Shown in pieces: positions 1-8,622 of a stretch of DNA of 57,494 nucleotides. The position numbers were made by a program, and so were the translations under genes. Under the pieces are notes generated by a model. It saw nothing but the letters and a program-made list of their open reading frames with translations. It was not told the origin of the DNA and made no database searches. This DNA comes from Polyangiaceae bacterium (lineage in GTDB: Bacteria > Myxococcota_A > Polyangia > Polyangiales > Polyangiaceae): contig JAJDAH010000269.1 of the NCBI GenBank assembly GCA_029261965.1, positions 1-57,494 on the forward strand, read 5' to 3'. The stretch's first letter is position 1; every line of letters begins with the position of its first letter.

Positions 1-376
1 CGCCCGCAGTCCCGCCGCTCGCCGCTCCGCCGCCGCCCCCCGACCCGCCAGTCCCCCCCGACGCCGCGGCCCCTGCCGACCCGGAGGCTCCTCCGCTCGA
101 GAGTCCACCGCCGCCGGACATGCCTGCCCCACCGCCGGTCGCCACGCCTCCGCTACCACCCGCCGAGACGCCGCCTCCGCCCCCAGTTCCCGTCTCGCAG
201 GTGCAAGCACCGAAACCCATCGCAAGCTCGTCGCAGAGCTGCAAGCCGGACACCCCCGGAGCGCACGCGCATTCGCGTTGCTCGCCCGGCGCGCACGCCG
301 CCGTCGTCCTCGTGCTGGACGAACACGCCACCGCGGCGAACAGCACGGTGAAGAGCCAGAGCCGGGGATCTTTCAT
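1..376 (-). CDS. Cys-rich lipoprotein, partial (3' end outside window)
   Basis: An open frame runs from an ATG at 376 off the left edge, 125 codons without a stop. The N-terminus is a lipoprotein signal (MKDPRLWLFTVLFAAVAC, lipobox AVAC with Cys18). It is followed by a Cys-rich stretch of about 35 residues (CAPGEQRECACAPG, then further Cys up to GACTC) and a Gly/Ser/Ala-rich linker that continues out of the window. AGGA lies about 10 nt upstream of the ATG. The Cys module plus Gly-rich linker is common in myxobacterial surface lipoproteins. The functional domain would lie beyond the edge, so no function can be given. The proline-rich plus-strand frame here is the shadow of this linker. It is divergent from the efflux operon. 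Confidence 0.75.
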   Translation of the reverse strand, partial: MKDPRLWLFTVLFAAVACSSSTRTTAACAPGEQRECACAPGVSGLQLCDELAMGFGACTCETGTGGGGGVSAGGSGGVATGGGAGMSGGGGLSSGGASGSAGAAASGGTGGSGGGGGAASGGTAG

Positions 377-498
377 GGTCGGGCATCCTACATCCTCGAG
401 CCCTGTGCATGCGTAAGCCGGCCAACGACCAAAGACGCCAATCCCACCGACAATAAACGACCTTTTCGGCTAAGAGCGGAGAAATGCGCCCCTCCTCC

Positions 499-526
499 TT
501 GACTTTGAATCGTGATTCATTAAATT
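499..526 (+). promoter_or_regulatory. Putative sigma70-type promoter of the RND efflux operon
   Basis: TTGACT (499-504) and TAAATT (521-526) are spaced by 16 bp, 5/6 and 4/6 matches to the housekeeping consensus. A perfect palindrome lies in the spacer. The region is AT-rich against a GC-rich background. If this promoter is used, transcription starts near 533. The mRNA would then be almost leaderless for the ATG at 539, or it would use the in-frame ATG at 593. Confidence 0.45.
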
Positions 527-539
527 GAATCATCTTTCA
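506..539. promoter_or_regulatory. TetR-type operator: palindrome plus degenerate second copy
   Basis: TGAATCGTGATTCA (506-519) is a perfect inverted repeat with 6-bp arms and a 2-bp centre. A second, imperfect copy TGAATCATCTTTCA (526-539) begins exactly 20 bp later and ends at the first base of the adaptor ATG. TGAATN-type palindromes of this size are typical TetR-family operators, and this one sits between the -35 and -10 elements, a repressing position. The only TetR gene in the window is at 8606-9277. Assigning it here is inference; I found no copy of the palindrome in front of that gene. Confidence 0.5.
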
Positions 540-1489
540 TGTTTCTGAAGGAACTTTTTACCTGGGGCGATCGAACGTCTACGTATTTGACCATGGCGGG
601 CCTGATCGCCGTTGGGGGTTTGCCGCTTCAGGCCTGCGGCCGGGCCCACGCCGACGACGATCTGCCCCCACCTACGGGCTCGGGCGCGCCGGCGGTTCCT
701 GCCGTGGTATCGCCTGCCCCCGTTGCTGCGGAGCAGTCCCAGCCGCGTGGACTGACCGCCATTGGAACGGCTCGCGCCGTGCATTCCGCCGAGCTGGCGG
801 CCGAGGCGGCCGGGGTCTTGCGGAAGATATACGTAGACGAGGGCGACCGCGTGAAGAAGGGTCAAGTCCTCTTCCAGATCGACTCTGCTTCACAGGGTCT
901 CGACGTGCGTCAGTCGGACGTTTCGTTCGACGCGGCCCGGCTCACGCTGCGTTCGGCCGAACGCGAGTACCAACGCGACAAGTCGCTCCAGAAATCCGGT
1001 GCGATCTCCGCGGCCGCTCTCCAACAGACTCGCGATCGCTATCACGACGCCAAAGTAGCGGTCGAGCGCGCTCGCGTCGCCGTCAGCACGGCACGTACCA
1101 CCGCGTCGCAGACCATCGTGCGTTCCCCACTCGACGGCATCGTGTCGGCCAAGATGAAGAACCAGGGCGAATCGGTCGGAAAACACGGTGACGCTGTACT
1201 GACCGTGCACGACAACTCACGCCTCGAGGTCCGAGCTCGTCTCGTCGAGTCCGCGCTCGCCAAGATTCGTCCGGGGGATCCAGTCCGCGTCACCTTCGAC
1301 GCCGTGGGAATCACCCACGACGTCGAGCTCGACCGCATCAATCCGACGGTGGATGAAAAAACGCGCACGGTCGAGGTCGTCGCCATCGTCGACAACGACG
1401 ACGGCGTGCTCAAGGCGGGCATGCTCGTCCGCCTCGAGTTTCCGAAGGTGGCTCGCAGGGTCGCGAGCGACGCGGGACGCCGCCGATGA
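539..1489 (+). CDS. RND efflux periplasmic adaptor (membrane fusion protein)
   Basis: This 316-residue HlyD/AcrA-type adaptor should bridge the inner-membrane RND pump and a TolC channel. The N-terminus has a lipobox-like LPLQAC (Cys33), so it is probably a lipoprotein. The first half of the lipoyl/barrel-sandwich domain is at about residues 92-115 (GVLRKIYVDEGDRVKKGQ). A coiled-coil hairpin follows at about 125-190. The second lipoyl half is IVRSPLDGIVSAKMKNQG, then a beta-barrel domain to about 300. The ATG at 539 has no visible Shine-Dalgarno and overlaps an operator-like repeat; an in-frame ATG at 593 would still keep the lipobox. The stop overlaps the permease start by 4 bp (ATGA), so the two are translationally coupled. 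The substrate cannot be told from sequence. Confidence 0.92.
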   Translation: MFLKELFTWGDRTSTYLTMAGLIAVGGLPLQACGRAHADDDLPPPTGSGAPAVPAVVSPAPVAAEQSQPRGLTAIGTARAVHSAELAAEAAGVLRKIYVDEGDRVKKGQVLFQIDSASQGLDVRQSDVSFDAARLTLRSAEREYQRDKSLQKSGAISAAALQQTRDRYHDAKVAVERARVAVSTARTTASQTIVRSPLDGIVSAKMKNQGESVGKHGDAVLTVHDNSRLEVRARLVESALAKIRPGDPVRVTFDAVGITHDVELDRINPTVDEKTRTVEVVAIVDNDDGVLKAGMLVRLEFPKVARRVASDAGRRR

Positions 1490-4400
1490 ACATCGCGGAC
1501 CTCTCGATCAAACGACCGGTGGTGGCGGCGATGCTGATCGCCGCCGTCATGGTGTTCGGCCTCATCAGCTACCCCAAGGTCGGCGTCGATCTCTACCCCG
1601 AGGTCGACTTCCCCGTGGTGACGGTGACCGTCGCCTACCCGGGCGCCGACCCAGAAACGATGGAGCGCAACGTCGCAGAGCCCGTCGAAGACGCGGTCAG
1701 CACGATGGGCGGCATCCGCTCGCTCAAGTCGATCAACGCAGATGGTGTGACTCAGGTCATCACCGAGTTCGACCTCGAGGTGAGCGCAGACGACGCGGTG
1801 CAAGACATTCGAGACCGCATCTCGCGCATCGCGTCGAGGCTGCCGGAGGGCGCCGAGGCTCCCATCGTCGACAAGTTCGACATCGGTGCAATGCCCATCA
1901 TGACGCTCGCCCTCGCCGGAGAGCTGCCACGGCGCGAGCTCACCCAAATCGCCGACAAGCTGGTCAAGACCCGTGTGCAGCAGATTTCCGGGGTGGGTGG
2001 CGTCGACATCGTCGGCGGGCGCGATCGTCAGATCCAAGTACTCATCGACCCGGCTCGCCTTGCCGGCGTCGGCCTCACCGTCGACGACGTCGCCAACGCG
2101 ATCCGGTCTCAGAACGTCGAAGTACCCGCCGGCAGATTCAACAACGGCACCCGCGAGCTCAGCGTAAAGACCAAAGGCGAGCTGAGCACGGCGAGCGAAA
2201 TCGGCGACATCGCGCTGGCAAGTGCTTCGGTGCCGAACCTCCGCGTAACGGATGTGGCCGAAGTCGTCGATGGGACGGAAGAGGCTCGTAGCGCATCGTT
2301 TCTCAACGGCTCCCCGGCCATTTCTCTCGTCATTCGCAAGCAATCGGGTAGCAACACGGTCGCCGTTGCCGACCACGTGCGCGCCGTCGTCGAGGAACTC
2401 CGAGCAGAGACGGAAAAGCGTGGCGTCACGCTGACCATCCCCTCGGACAACTCGGTGTACATCGCTCGCTCGATCCACGACGTCCAATTCGACCTCGTGT
2501 TCGGTGGGCTCTTGGCCGTGCTCGTCATCTTCATTTTTCTCATGAACTGGCGAGCCACGCTCATCAGCGCCGTCGCCATCCCGACGAGCGTGGTGGCGAC
2601 CTTCGCGTTCATCAGCGTGATGGACTTCACCTTCAACAACATGACGATGCTCGCCCTGTCGCTCGCCATCGGCATTCTCGTCGACGACGCCATCGTGGTC
2701 ATAGAGAACATTCATCGGCATCTCGAGCGAGGGAAGACCGCGCTCGCCGCAGCTTCGGACGCGACGCGCGAGATCTTCTTGGCGGTCGTTGCGATGACGT
2801 CGACCATCATCGCCGTCTTCGTCCCGGTCGCCGTCATGAAGGGCATCGTGGGTCGGTTCTTCCTCGAGTTCGGCCTCACGGTTTCGTTCGCCGTCGCCAT
2901 GAGCATGCTCGTCTCGTTCACGCTGACACCCATGCTCGCGTCCCGGCTGCTCCAGCGGGATGTGGAAAGTCGCGGTTGGTTCGCACAAAGACTAGACCAC
3001 GCCCTCGATTGGTTGGGGCGCAAGTACGGCGGCGTCATCGGATGGTCGCTGTCGCATCGCGGCGCGACGCTCGGCGTCGCCTCCGTCGCGCTGATTGCTT
3101 CGGCCGGCATGGTCACCCAGGTCAAGACCGAGTTCACCCCCACCGAAGACCGGGCGGCGTTCTCTGTCGACATCGAGCTGCCGCCCGGCTCGACTCTGGA
3201 TCAAACCACACACGCCGCCGAAACCGTCGCCAGCGATTTGCGCAGTCACCTCCCCGGCGTGGAAACCACGCTGACTGCAATCGGTGGCGGGGCTCAGGGC
3301 CAAGCGGAGCGCGCGTCGATTCAGGTCGGATTGGTTTCGGCGAAGAAGCGCAAGTCGAGCCAGCAGGCCCTGATGAGTTGGGTGCGATCTCGCTACAGCG
3401 CTCTCGAAGGGGCCAAGCTCAGCGTCGGAGAAGCCAGCGCATCCGGTGGGAGCGCCGCTCCCGTTCAGCTCAACATTCGCGGCAACGACATCGACGAGCT
3501 CGTCGTTGCCGCCGAGGCTTTGCGTGCCGAGCTCACGAAGATCGAGGGCTTCGTCGACGTCGAGCTGTCCTTCGAAGGCGGCAAACCAGAGCTCGCTCTC
3601 GACGTCGATCGCGAGAGTGCGGCGAGTCTGAACGTGCCCGTCTCCGCCATCGGCAATACCGTGCGGGCGCTGCTCGCCGGCGATCCCGTGAGCGAAATCA
3701 AGGACGGCGGAGACGCTTACGACATCGTCGTCCGGCTCTCGGACGTCGAGCGCAAACGAATCACCACCTTGTCCGACCTGAAAGTTCGGGCGGCGAGCGG
3801 CGAGCTCGTCGACTTGGCGAACGTCGTTCGTGTCCATCACGGATCGGGGCCGAGCCAGATCGACCGCGAGGCACGCCAGCGGCAGGTCACCGTCTCCGCG
3901 AACCTCGACGGCCTCGCCCTGGGCGAAGCCTCACAACACGTCGAGAAAGCAGCGGCCGCCACCGTGCCCAAACATCTCACGATCGGCTTCGGCGGCAGCA
4001 CGCAAATCATGGAGGAGTCCTTCGGCTACATGATCGAAGCGCTCCTGCTCGCGATCGTTCTCGTCTACATGATCCTCGCGGCGCAGTTCAACAGTTTCAT
4101 TCAGCCAATCACGATCATGATTTCGCTGCCGCTGTCGGTGATTGGCGCCTTCGGCGCGCTGTACCTCACCGGGATGACGCTCAGCATCTTTTCGATGATC
4201 GGAGTCATCATGCTGATGGGGCTGGTCACGAAGAACGCGATCCTGCTCGTGGACTTTACCAACCAGCTCCGGGAGAGCGGCGCCTCGGTTCGAGACGCGT
4301 TGATCGAGGCCGGCACGCTTCGCCTCCGACCGATCCTGATGACGGCGCTGTCGATGATCTTCGGCATGCTTCCGGTGGCGTTGGCCGTCAGCGAAGGCGG

Positions 4401-4587
4401 CGAAGCCAGGGCCCCAATGGCGGTGTGTGTCATCGGCGGGCTCATCACATCGACTCTGCTGACACTCGTCGTGGTTCCCGTCGTGTACACACTGGTGGAG
4501 AGCTTGGGCGACAACCGGCTGACTCGGTGGGCACAGCAGCACGTACTGGCGAAAACCGACGCCGCTCCGGGGTCGGTGGCATCGTGA
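1486..4587 (+). CDS. RND-family efflux permease (AcrB/HAE1-like)
   Basis: The 1033-residue protein has the length and layout of the hydrophobe/amphiphile efflux RND family: a cytoplasmic N-terminus (MNIADLSIKRPVVAAM), TM1, a large periplasmic loop, a TM cluster, a second loop and a second TM cluster. The TM4 signature LAIGILVDDAIVVIEN near residue 400 holds the paired Asp of the proton relay. The second half contains the matching GVIMLMGLVTKNAILLVDF motif. It should pump lipophilic or cationic compounds out of the inner membrane and periplasm using the proton gradient. It overlaps the adaptor upstream (ATGA) and the TolC gene downstream (GTG at 4584 against TGA at 4585-4587), so the three genes form one coupled operon. 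Confidence 0.95.
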   Translation: MNIADLSIKRPVVAAMLIAAVMVFGLISYPKVGVDLYPEVDFPVVTVTVAYPGADPETMERNVAEPVEDAVSTMGGIRSLKSINADGVTQVITEFDLEVSADDAVQDIRDRISRIASRLPEGAEAPIVDKFDIGAMPIMTLALAGELPRRELTQIADKLVKTRVQQISGVGGVDIVGGRDRQIQVLIDPARLAGVGLTVDDVANAIRSQNVEVPAGRFNNGTRELSVKTKGELSTASEIGDIALASASVPNLRVTDVAEVVDGTEEARSASFLNGSPAISLVIRKQSGSNTVAVADHVRAVVEELRAETEKRGVTLTIPSDNSVYIARSIHDVQFDLVFGGLLAVLVIFIFLMNWRATLISAVAIPTSVVATFAFISVMDFTFNNMTMLALSLAIGILVDDAIVVIENIHRHLERGKTALAAASDATREIFLAVVAMTSTIIAVFVPVAVMKGIVGRFFLEFGLTVSFAVAMSMLVSFTLTPMLASRLLQRDVESRGWFAQRLDHALDWLGRKYGGVIGWSLSHRGATLGVASVALIASAGMVTQVKTEFTPTEDRAAFSVDIELPPGSTLDQTTHAAETVASDLRSHLPGVETTLTAIGGGAQGQAERASIQVGLVSAKKRKSSQQALMSWVRSRYSALEGAKLSVGEASASGGSAAPVQLNIRGNDIDELVVAAEALRAELTKIEGFVDVELSFEGGKPELALDVDRESAASLNVPVSAIGNTVRALLAGDPVSEIKDGGDAYDIVVRLSDVERKRITTLSDLKVRAASGELVDLANVVRVHHGSGPSQIDREARQRQVTVSANLDGLALGEASQHVEKAAAATVPKHLTIGFGGSTQIMEESFGYMIEALLLAIVLVYMILAAQFNSFIQPITIMISLPLSVIGAFGALYLTGMTLSIFSMIGVIMLMGLVTKNAILLVDFTNQLRESGASVRDALIEAGTLRLRPILMTALSMIFGMLPVALAVSEGGEARAPMAVCVIGGLITSTLLTLVVVPVVYTLVESLGDNRLTRWAQQHVLAKTDAAPGSVAS

Positions 4588-6065
4588 GCGTCCGCGCCAC
4601 GGTCCGACGTCAGCTCGCCGCGGCGGTTCTGGTGACGGCGGGGGCGACGAGTGCGCTCGCGCAGCCCGACAACGAACCGACATCGGTTCTTCGAGATGCT
4701 CTTCAACCCCGGCCGGGCGGGATCACCGCCCAGCTAGCGGCCCGCCGCGCCGCGTCGTCGAGCCCCGACTTGGCGGCGAAATCCGCAGAAGCCGACGCTT
4801 CCACGGCACGCTTGGGGCAAGCCAAGGCGTCGTTCCTTCCTCGGATGACCTTGGGCGCGTCTTACACCCGCCTGTCCCCAGTGAGCTCGAACCTCGGGGG
4901 CGGAGCCATCGTCGGCGCCGCAACACCTGGGCCCCTGACGGTGGGGCCCTGCCCGACGGGCGGAGCCCAATGCGTCCTCGACTCCGGGGGCCAGCCCGTG
5001 GGTGCCGCGGGGTTCGACATCGAAACCCCGCGAAACAACTACGCGCTAACGGCTTCCCTGTCGGTACCCGTGTCCGACTACGTGCTGAGCCTCGCGAGCG
5101 GCCTCGAGGCTGCCAAGGCGAGCGAGCGCGCAGCTCGCTTGCTGACCAGGGCCCAGCGCCGGAAGGCAGCGGCGGATGGTCAGCTTGCGTTCTACGACTG
5201 GGCACGTTCGTTGGCGCAGGCCGCAGTTGCCGATCACGCCGTAGCGAGAAACGAGGATCTGCTGCGTGACGCGAAAGCACGGTTCGAACAGGGGACCGCG
5301 ACGAAAGCCGACGTGCTGCGAGTGCAATCGCTGCTGGCCACGTCGCGGGTGGCGGCGGCCCAAGGTGCGGCGCTCGAACGCCTGGCCGCAGAGAGGTTGG
5401 CGATCACCCTCGGCGACGGCACCGCGATCTACACCATCGGCGAAGACGTGTTGGCGCCGACGCGAGCGCTGGCGCGTTCCGCCTCCCTGGCCGCACTATT
5501 GCGCGAGAGTCGAGCGAGCCGACTCGAGACGCGGGCCATCCGCCAGTCGACCACGGCCACACGGAGCGCAGCAAGGTCGCTTCGCGCAAGAAAGTTTCCT
5601 CGGCTCGACGGATTCTTCGACTACACGTACGCAAACCCGGCCCGAGGCTCGATAGCGCCCAGCGGCGGATGGGGCGGCAGCTGGCAAGCCGGGGCGACGC
5701 TCACCTGGACGGTCAACGACTTCCTGAGCGGCAGAAGCGAAATCAACGAGGCCGAGGCAAACGCTCGGCGGCTCGACGCCGAGAAGCGCATGATCGAAAA
5801 CGCGGTTCGCACCGAGGTCACCGCGGGCTACTACGACCAGAAGCGAGCGCTCGACGCACAACGTGCGGCTGCAAGTGCCGAAAGAGCAGCCGTGGAGGCC
5901 GTGCGCATCCAGCGCGAGCTCTACACCGCCGGTCGCGCCACGACGGCGGAAGTGCTGGATGCGGAGCAAGAGCTCATCGGCGCGCTTCTCCAACGAGCCA
6001 ACGCGATTCTCGACTCGAAGGTGGCGAAAACGCGTCTGGCCTTCGCCGTCGGCCGACCCATTTGA
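4584..6065 (+). CDS. Outer-membrane efflux channel (TolC family)
   Basis: The frame is open far upstream, but the real start is the GTG at 4584, which overlaps the permease stop and gives 493 residues with a signal peptide (VRRQLAAAVLVTAGATSALAQ). Two repeated helical halves typical of TolC channels are visible: the first around residues 45-300, with long amphipathic helices such as LLRDAKARFEQGTATKADVL, and the second to the C-terminus, with QRELYTAGRATTAEVLDAEQ. The RF-QGTAT-ADVL and RELY-AGRATTAEVL segments are the expected duplicated elements. An insert around residues 90-140 (ATPGPLTVGPCPTGG, two Cys) is probably an extracellular loop. It forms the exit duct for the pump encoded just upstream. 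Confidence 0.93.
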   Translation: MSVRATVRRQLAAAVLVTAGATSALAQPDNEPTSVLRDALQPRPGGITAQLAARRAASSSPDLAAKSAEADASTARLGQAKASFLPRMTLGASYTRLSPVSSNLGGGAIVGAATPGPLTVGPCPTGGAQCVLDSGGQPVGAAGFDIETPRNNYALTASLSVPVSDYVLSLASGLEAAKASERAARLLTRAQRRKAAADGQLAFYDWARSLAQAAVADHAVARNEDLLRDAKARFEQGTATKADVLRVQSLLATSRVAAAQGAALERLAAERLAITLGDGTAIYTIGEDVLAPTRALARSASLAALLRESRASRLETRAIRQSTTATRSAARSLRARKFPRLDGFFDYTYANPARGSIAPSGGWGGSWQAGATLTWTVNDFLSGRSEINEAEANARRLDAEKRMIENAVRTEVTAGYYDQKRALDAQRAAASAERAAVEAVRIQRELYTAGRATTAEVLDAEQELIGALLQRANAILDSKVAKTRLAFAVGRPI

Positions 6066-6077
6066 TCCCTGCTGGAC

Positions 6078-7748
6078 ATGAGCAGCCACATCTCCCTCAT
6101 CGAGCATCGCCTGCGCACGCCATCCGCGTTTGCCGAGTCCAACTCTGGGCTCCCGGACGACGAGTCCATATTCCAGAAGCGCTTGCGATTGTACTTCGTC
6201 GTGCTGCTATCGATCGCCGGCGGGCTGCACCTGGTCGCGCTGGTAGCCGACATGGTCCTACGCGAACGTGGCGTGTCTGCGGCCCTGACGAGCGTGGATT
6301 CGCTCATGCGTTCGGCGCTCGTCGTGGGGTTTGGTTCGGGATTCGTAGCCCTCCGCAAGACCACGTTGCCGCGGCCCACGCTGCTCGCCCTCGACCTACT
6401 CGCCGCCCTTCTCGTGGCGGCAGTCACGGTGATGATGACGTGGCTTCGCCCAGGCGAGCTCCGCCCCGAGTTGTCAGCCGTCTTCTCCGGCACGATCGTT
6501 CTCGTGACCCGCGCGGCGCTGGTGCCCAGCACGCCACTCCGCACCATATTGACCGGCTCGGTCGTTCTCTTGCCGGCGGTCGTCGCCGGTCCCTACGCGT
6601 ACTCTGCGACCCAGTCCTTCGAGGGAATGCCCTTTCGCTCGATCGCCGCTGTCACCGCAGCTTGCTGGGCCATCGCCGCGCTAGCCGCGACCGCTGTCAC
6701 GTCGCACGTCATCTACGGTTTGCAGCGCTCGGTGGGCCGAGCTCTGAAACTCGGACAGTACGAGCTCGGCAAGAAGCTCGGCGAGGGCGGCATGGGCGAG
6801 GTTTACGAAGCCCGCCATGCCACTCTTGGTCGCCAGAGCGCGATCAAGCTCATTCGGCCAAGTCAGCTCGATGCGGCCAGTGCAACCCGATTCCGGCGAG
6901 AGGTGGAGCTGACGGCGGAGCTGCGCCACCCGAACACGATCACTCTCTACGACTACGGGCAGACCGCCGACGGAATCTTTTTCTACGCGATGGAGCTCGT
7001 CGACGGAGTCACCCTCGCGGATCTCGTTACTCATGACGGGTCCCTCCCTCCGGGGCGCACCGCCTACCTGCTCCGTCAAGTCGTGTCATCGCTCGCGGAC
7101 GCTCACGATCGAGGCCTCGTGCATCGTGACATCAAGGCGACGAACGTCATGGTGCAAGTGTGCCCAGGATACGCCGACTTGGTGAAGGTCCTCGACTTCG
7201 GCCTCGCCAAGCGAGTGGACGCAAGCGACCCACAGTGCTCTGGCCGGGTCGCGTTGGTCGGCACGCCGGCCTACATGGCGCCAGAATCTTTGGACGGCAC
7301 TGGTGGGCCATCAGCCGACATCTACGCGGTCGGGGTCCTCGCCTACTTCCTCCTGACGGGCTCGCATCCGTTCGTCGAGAAATCGATCGCGGCAACCATC
7401 TCCGCACATCTCCACGACACACCAGTCCCGCCCTCGCTCCGTTGCCCCTACCAGCTACCGTCCGAGCTCGAAGAAGTGATTCTTCGATGTCTCGCCAAGG
7501 ACCCGGCGAAGCGCTACGCGAACGCTGCCGCGCTGCTGCCGGCGCTCGACGAATGTCTCCGGGCTGTGCCCTGGTCACAGGAACGCTCGGAGGAGTGGTG
7601 GATTCGCGAAGGCGAGGCCGTGCGCGAGAGCGAAGGGGCCAACGCAAGCAGTGCGAGTTTCGCTAGTTGGAGATCGAAACGGCGCGGGAAACGCGTCATC
7701 GGACGCGACGCCGATGCGGAGCCGACGCTCGTGGAGTGTTCGAATTGA
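6078..7748 (+). CDS. Membrane Ser/Thr protein kinase with N-terminal TM sensor domain
   Basis: This 556-residue Hanks-type kinase has an unusual order. An integral-membrane domain of about 6 hydrophobic segments occupies residues 38-212, and the kinase domain follows at about 228-500. Kinase motifs are intact: glycine loop LGEGGMGEVYEA, Lys257 in SAIKLI, HRDIKATN (Asp351) and VLDFGLA (Asp373), then GTPAYMAPE. A polar tail of about 50 residues ends the protein. There is no extracellular PASTA or WD domain, so sensing is presumably in the membrane. It starts 12 bp after the TolC stop and may be read with the efflux operon. A role in controlling the pump or the adjacent TonB-like gene is possible but not shown. 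Confidence 0.92.
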   Translation: MSSHISLIEHRLRTPSAFAESNSGLPDDESIFQKRLRLYFVVLLSIAGGLHLVALVADMVLRERGVSAALTSVDSLMRSALVVGFGSGFVALRKTTLPRPTLLALDLLAALLVAAVTVMMTWLRPGELRPELSAVFSGTIVLVTRAALVPSTPLRTILTGSVVLLPAVVAGPYAYSATQSFEGMPFRSIAAVTAACWAIAALAATAVTSHVIYGLQRSVGRALKLGQYELGKKLGEGGMGEVYEARHATLGRQSAIKLIRPSQLDAASATRFRREVELTAELRHPNTITLYDYGQTADGIFFYAMELVDGVTLADLVTHDGSLPPGRTAYLLRQVVSSLADAHDRGLVHRDIKATNVMVQVCPGYADLVKVLDFGLAKRVDASDPQCSGRVALVGTPAYMAPESLDGTGGPSADIYAVGVLAYFLLTGSHPFVEKSIAATISAHLHDTPVPPSLRCPYQLPSELEEVILRCLAKDPAKRYANAAALLPALDECLRAVPWSQERSEEWWIREGEAVRESEGANASSASFASWRSKRRGKRVIGRDADAEPTLVECSN

Positions 7749-8622
7749 CTCGTGCAACGAGCGCGGGCAGTCGTTGAAACCGGCCCTTCATCGCGAACCG
7801 CGCAACACCACGAATCGCGCATCACCTCTCGAGCGAGTCCTCTCGCTGGAAAACGGCGCCGGTCGTTTCGGAACCGCCATCGCGGCGTTCGGAACTTGCG
7901 CGCTTCACGCCCTGGGCGCTGTAGCGGCAATGTCAATCGACGCGCCGCAGCCCACACAGGAATCGACCCCGTACGAAGTGACGCTCGTCGACGAACCCAC
8001 CAGCGAGACCGAACCCGAACCCGAACCCAAGCCAGAACCGGAACCAATCGAGCCGGATCCTGTCGCACCGCCCGCGAACACCCAAGTCCCTTCTTCGCCC
8101 GAGCCCCCAGCGGCACCCGCGGCGGCGCAAGCCGGTAACGTCTTGACGGCGGACCCGGATCCCGACGCCCCGGTGGATCTCACGAACACTTTCGTCACCG
8201 GCGCGGGCGAATACGTCGGCGGCACGACGGCGACGAGAGGAACTAGCAAAAAACCCGTTCGCGGGCCCGCCAAGTCCACGGCCGACGCAACGCGCCCCGC
8301 CGCTCGCAATGCTCGCTCGTTCGTGCGAGCCGTGGACAAGAGTCGGTCGGCGATCCCCCTCGGCGGAACGTCGTGGACAAGCTGCGGGTTTCCCGCACAA
8401 GCGGACGAAGATCAGGTGAATCAAGGATATGCGGTCATCGTCGTGAAGGTGAGCTCGAAGGGCCGACCCATCAGCGTCAGCGTGCTCAGTGAAACTTCGA
8501 GCGGATTCGGCGCGTCGGCCCGGCGCTGCGCCATGCGCGTCGGATACCGCGCGGCGCACGACCGGGCGGGCCTCGCCATCACGAGCACGACTCCGCCGAT
8601 CCGAGTCAGGTTCGTCCGCTAG
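7714..8622 (+). CDS. TonB-like protein (Pro/Glu-rich periplasmic link)
   Basis: The protein has a short basic N-terminus, one hydrophobic segment (TAIAAFGTCALHALGAVAAM), then an EPEPEPKPEPEPIEP periplasmic linker like that of TonB. A C-terminal domain of about 90 residues follows (GYAVIVVKVSSKGRPISVSV to TTPPIRVRFVR) that resembles a TonB C-terminal fold with two Cys. It probably transmits membrane energy to an outer-membrane transporter, but no ExbB/ExbD or receptor genes are nearby. The start is uncertain: ATG 7714 overlaps the kinase gene by 35 bp, TTG 7774 avoids overlap, and GTG 7651 would overlap by 98 bp. None has a strong ribosome-binding site. The 3' end overlaps the convergent TetR gene by 17 bp. 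Confidence 0.7.
   Translation: MRSRRSWSVRIDSCNERGQSLKPALHREPRNTTNRASPLERVLSLENGAGRFGTAIAAFGTCALHALGAVAAMSIDAPQPTQESTPYEVTLVDEPTSETEPEPEPKPEPEPIEPDPVAPPANTQVPSSPEPPAAPAAAQAGNVLTADPDPDAPVDLTNTFVTGAGEYVGGTTATRGTSKKPVRGPAKSTADATRPAARNARSFVRAVDKSRSAIPLGGTSWTSCGFPAQADEDQVNQGYAVIVVKVSSKGRPISVSVLSETSSGFGASARRCAMRVGYRAAHDRAGLAITSTTPPIRVRFVR

Noticed and set aside
1042-2988. Long minus-strand open frame (648 codons) opposite the RND genes
   Set aside because: Highly charged His/Asp/Arg composition typical of antisense of GC-rich coding DNA; the plus-strand RND adaptor and permease are unambiguous.
2976-4583. N-terminal extension of the TolC frame to give a 1029-residue protein
   Set aside because: The upstream part is Arg-rich out-of-frame reading of the permease gene; the signal peptide begins at GTG 4584.
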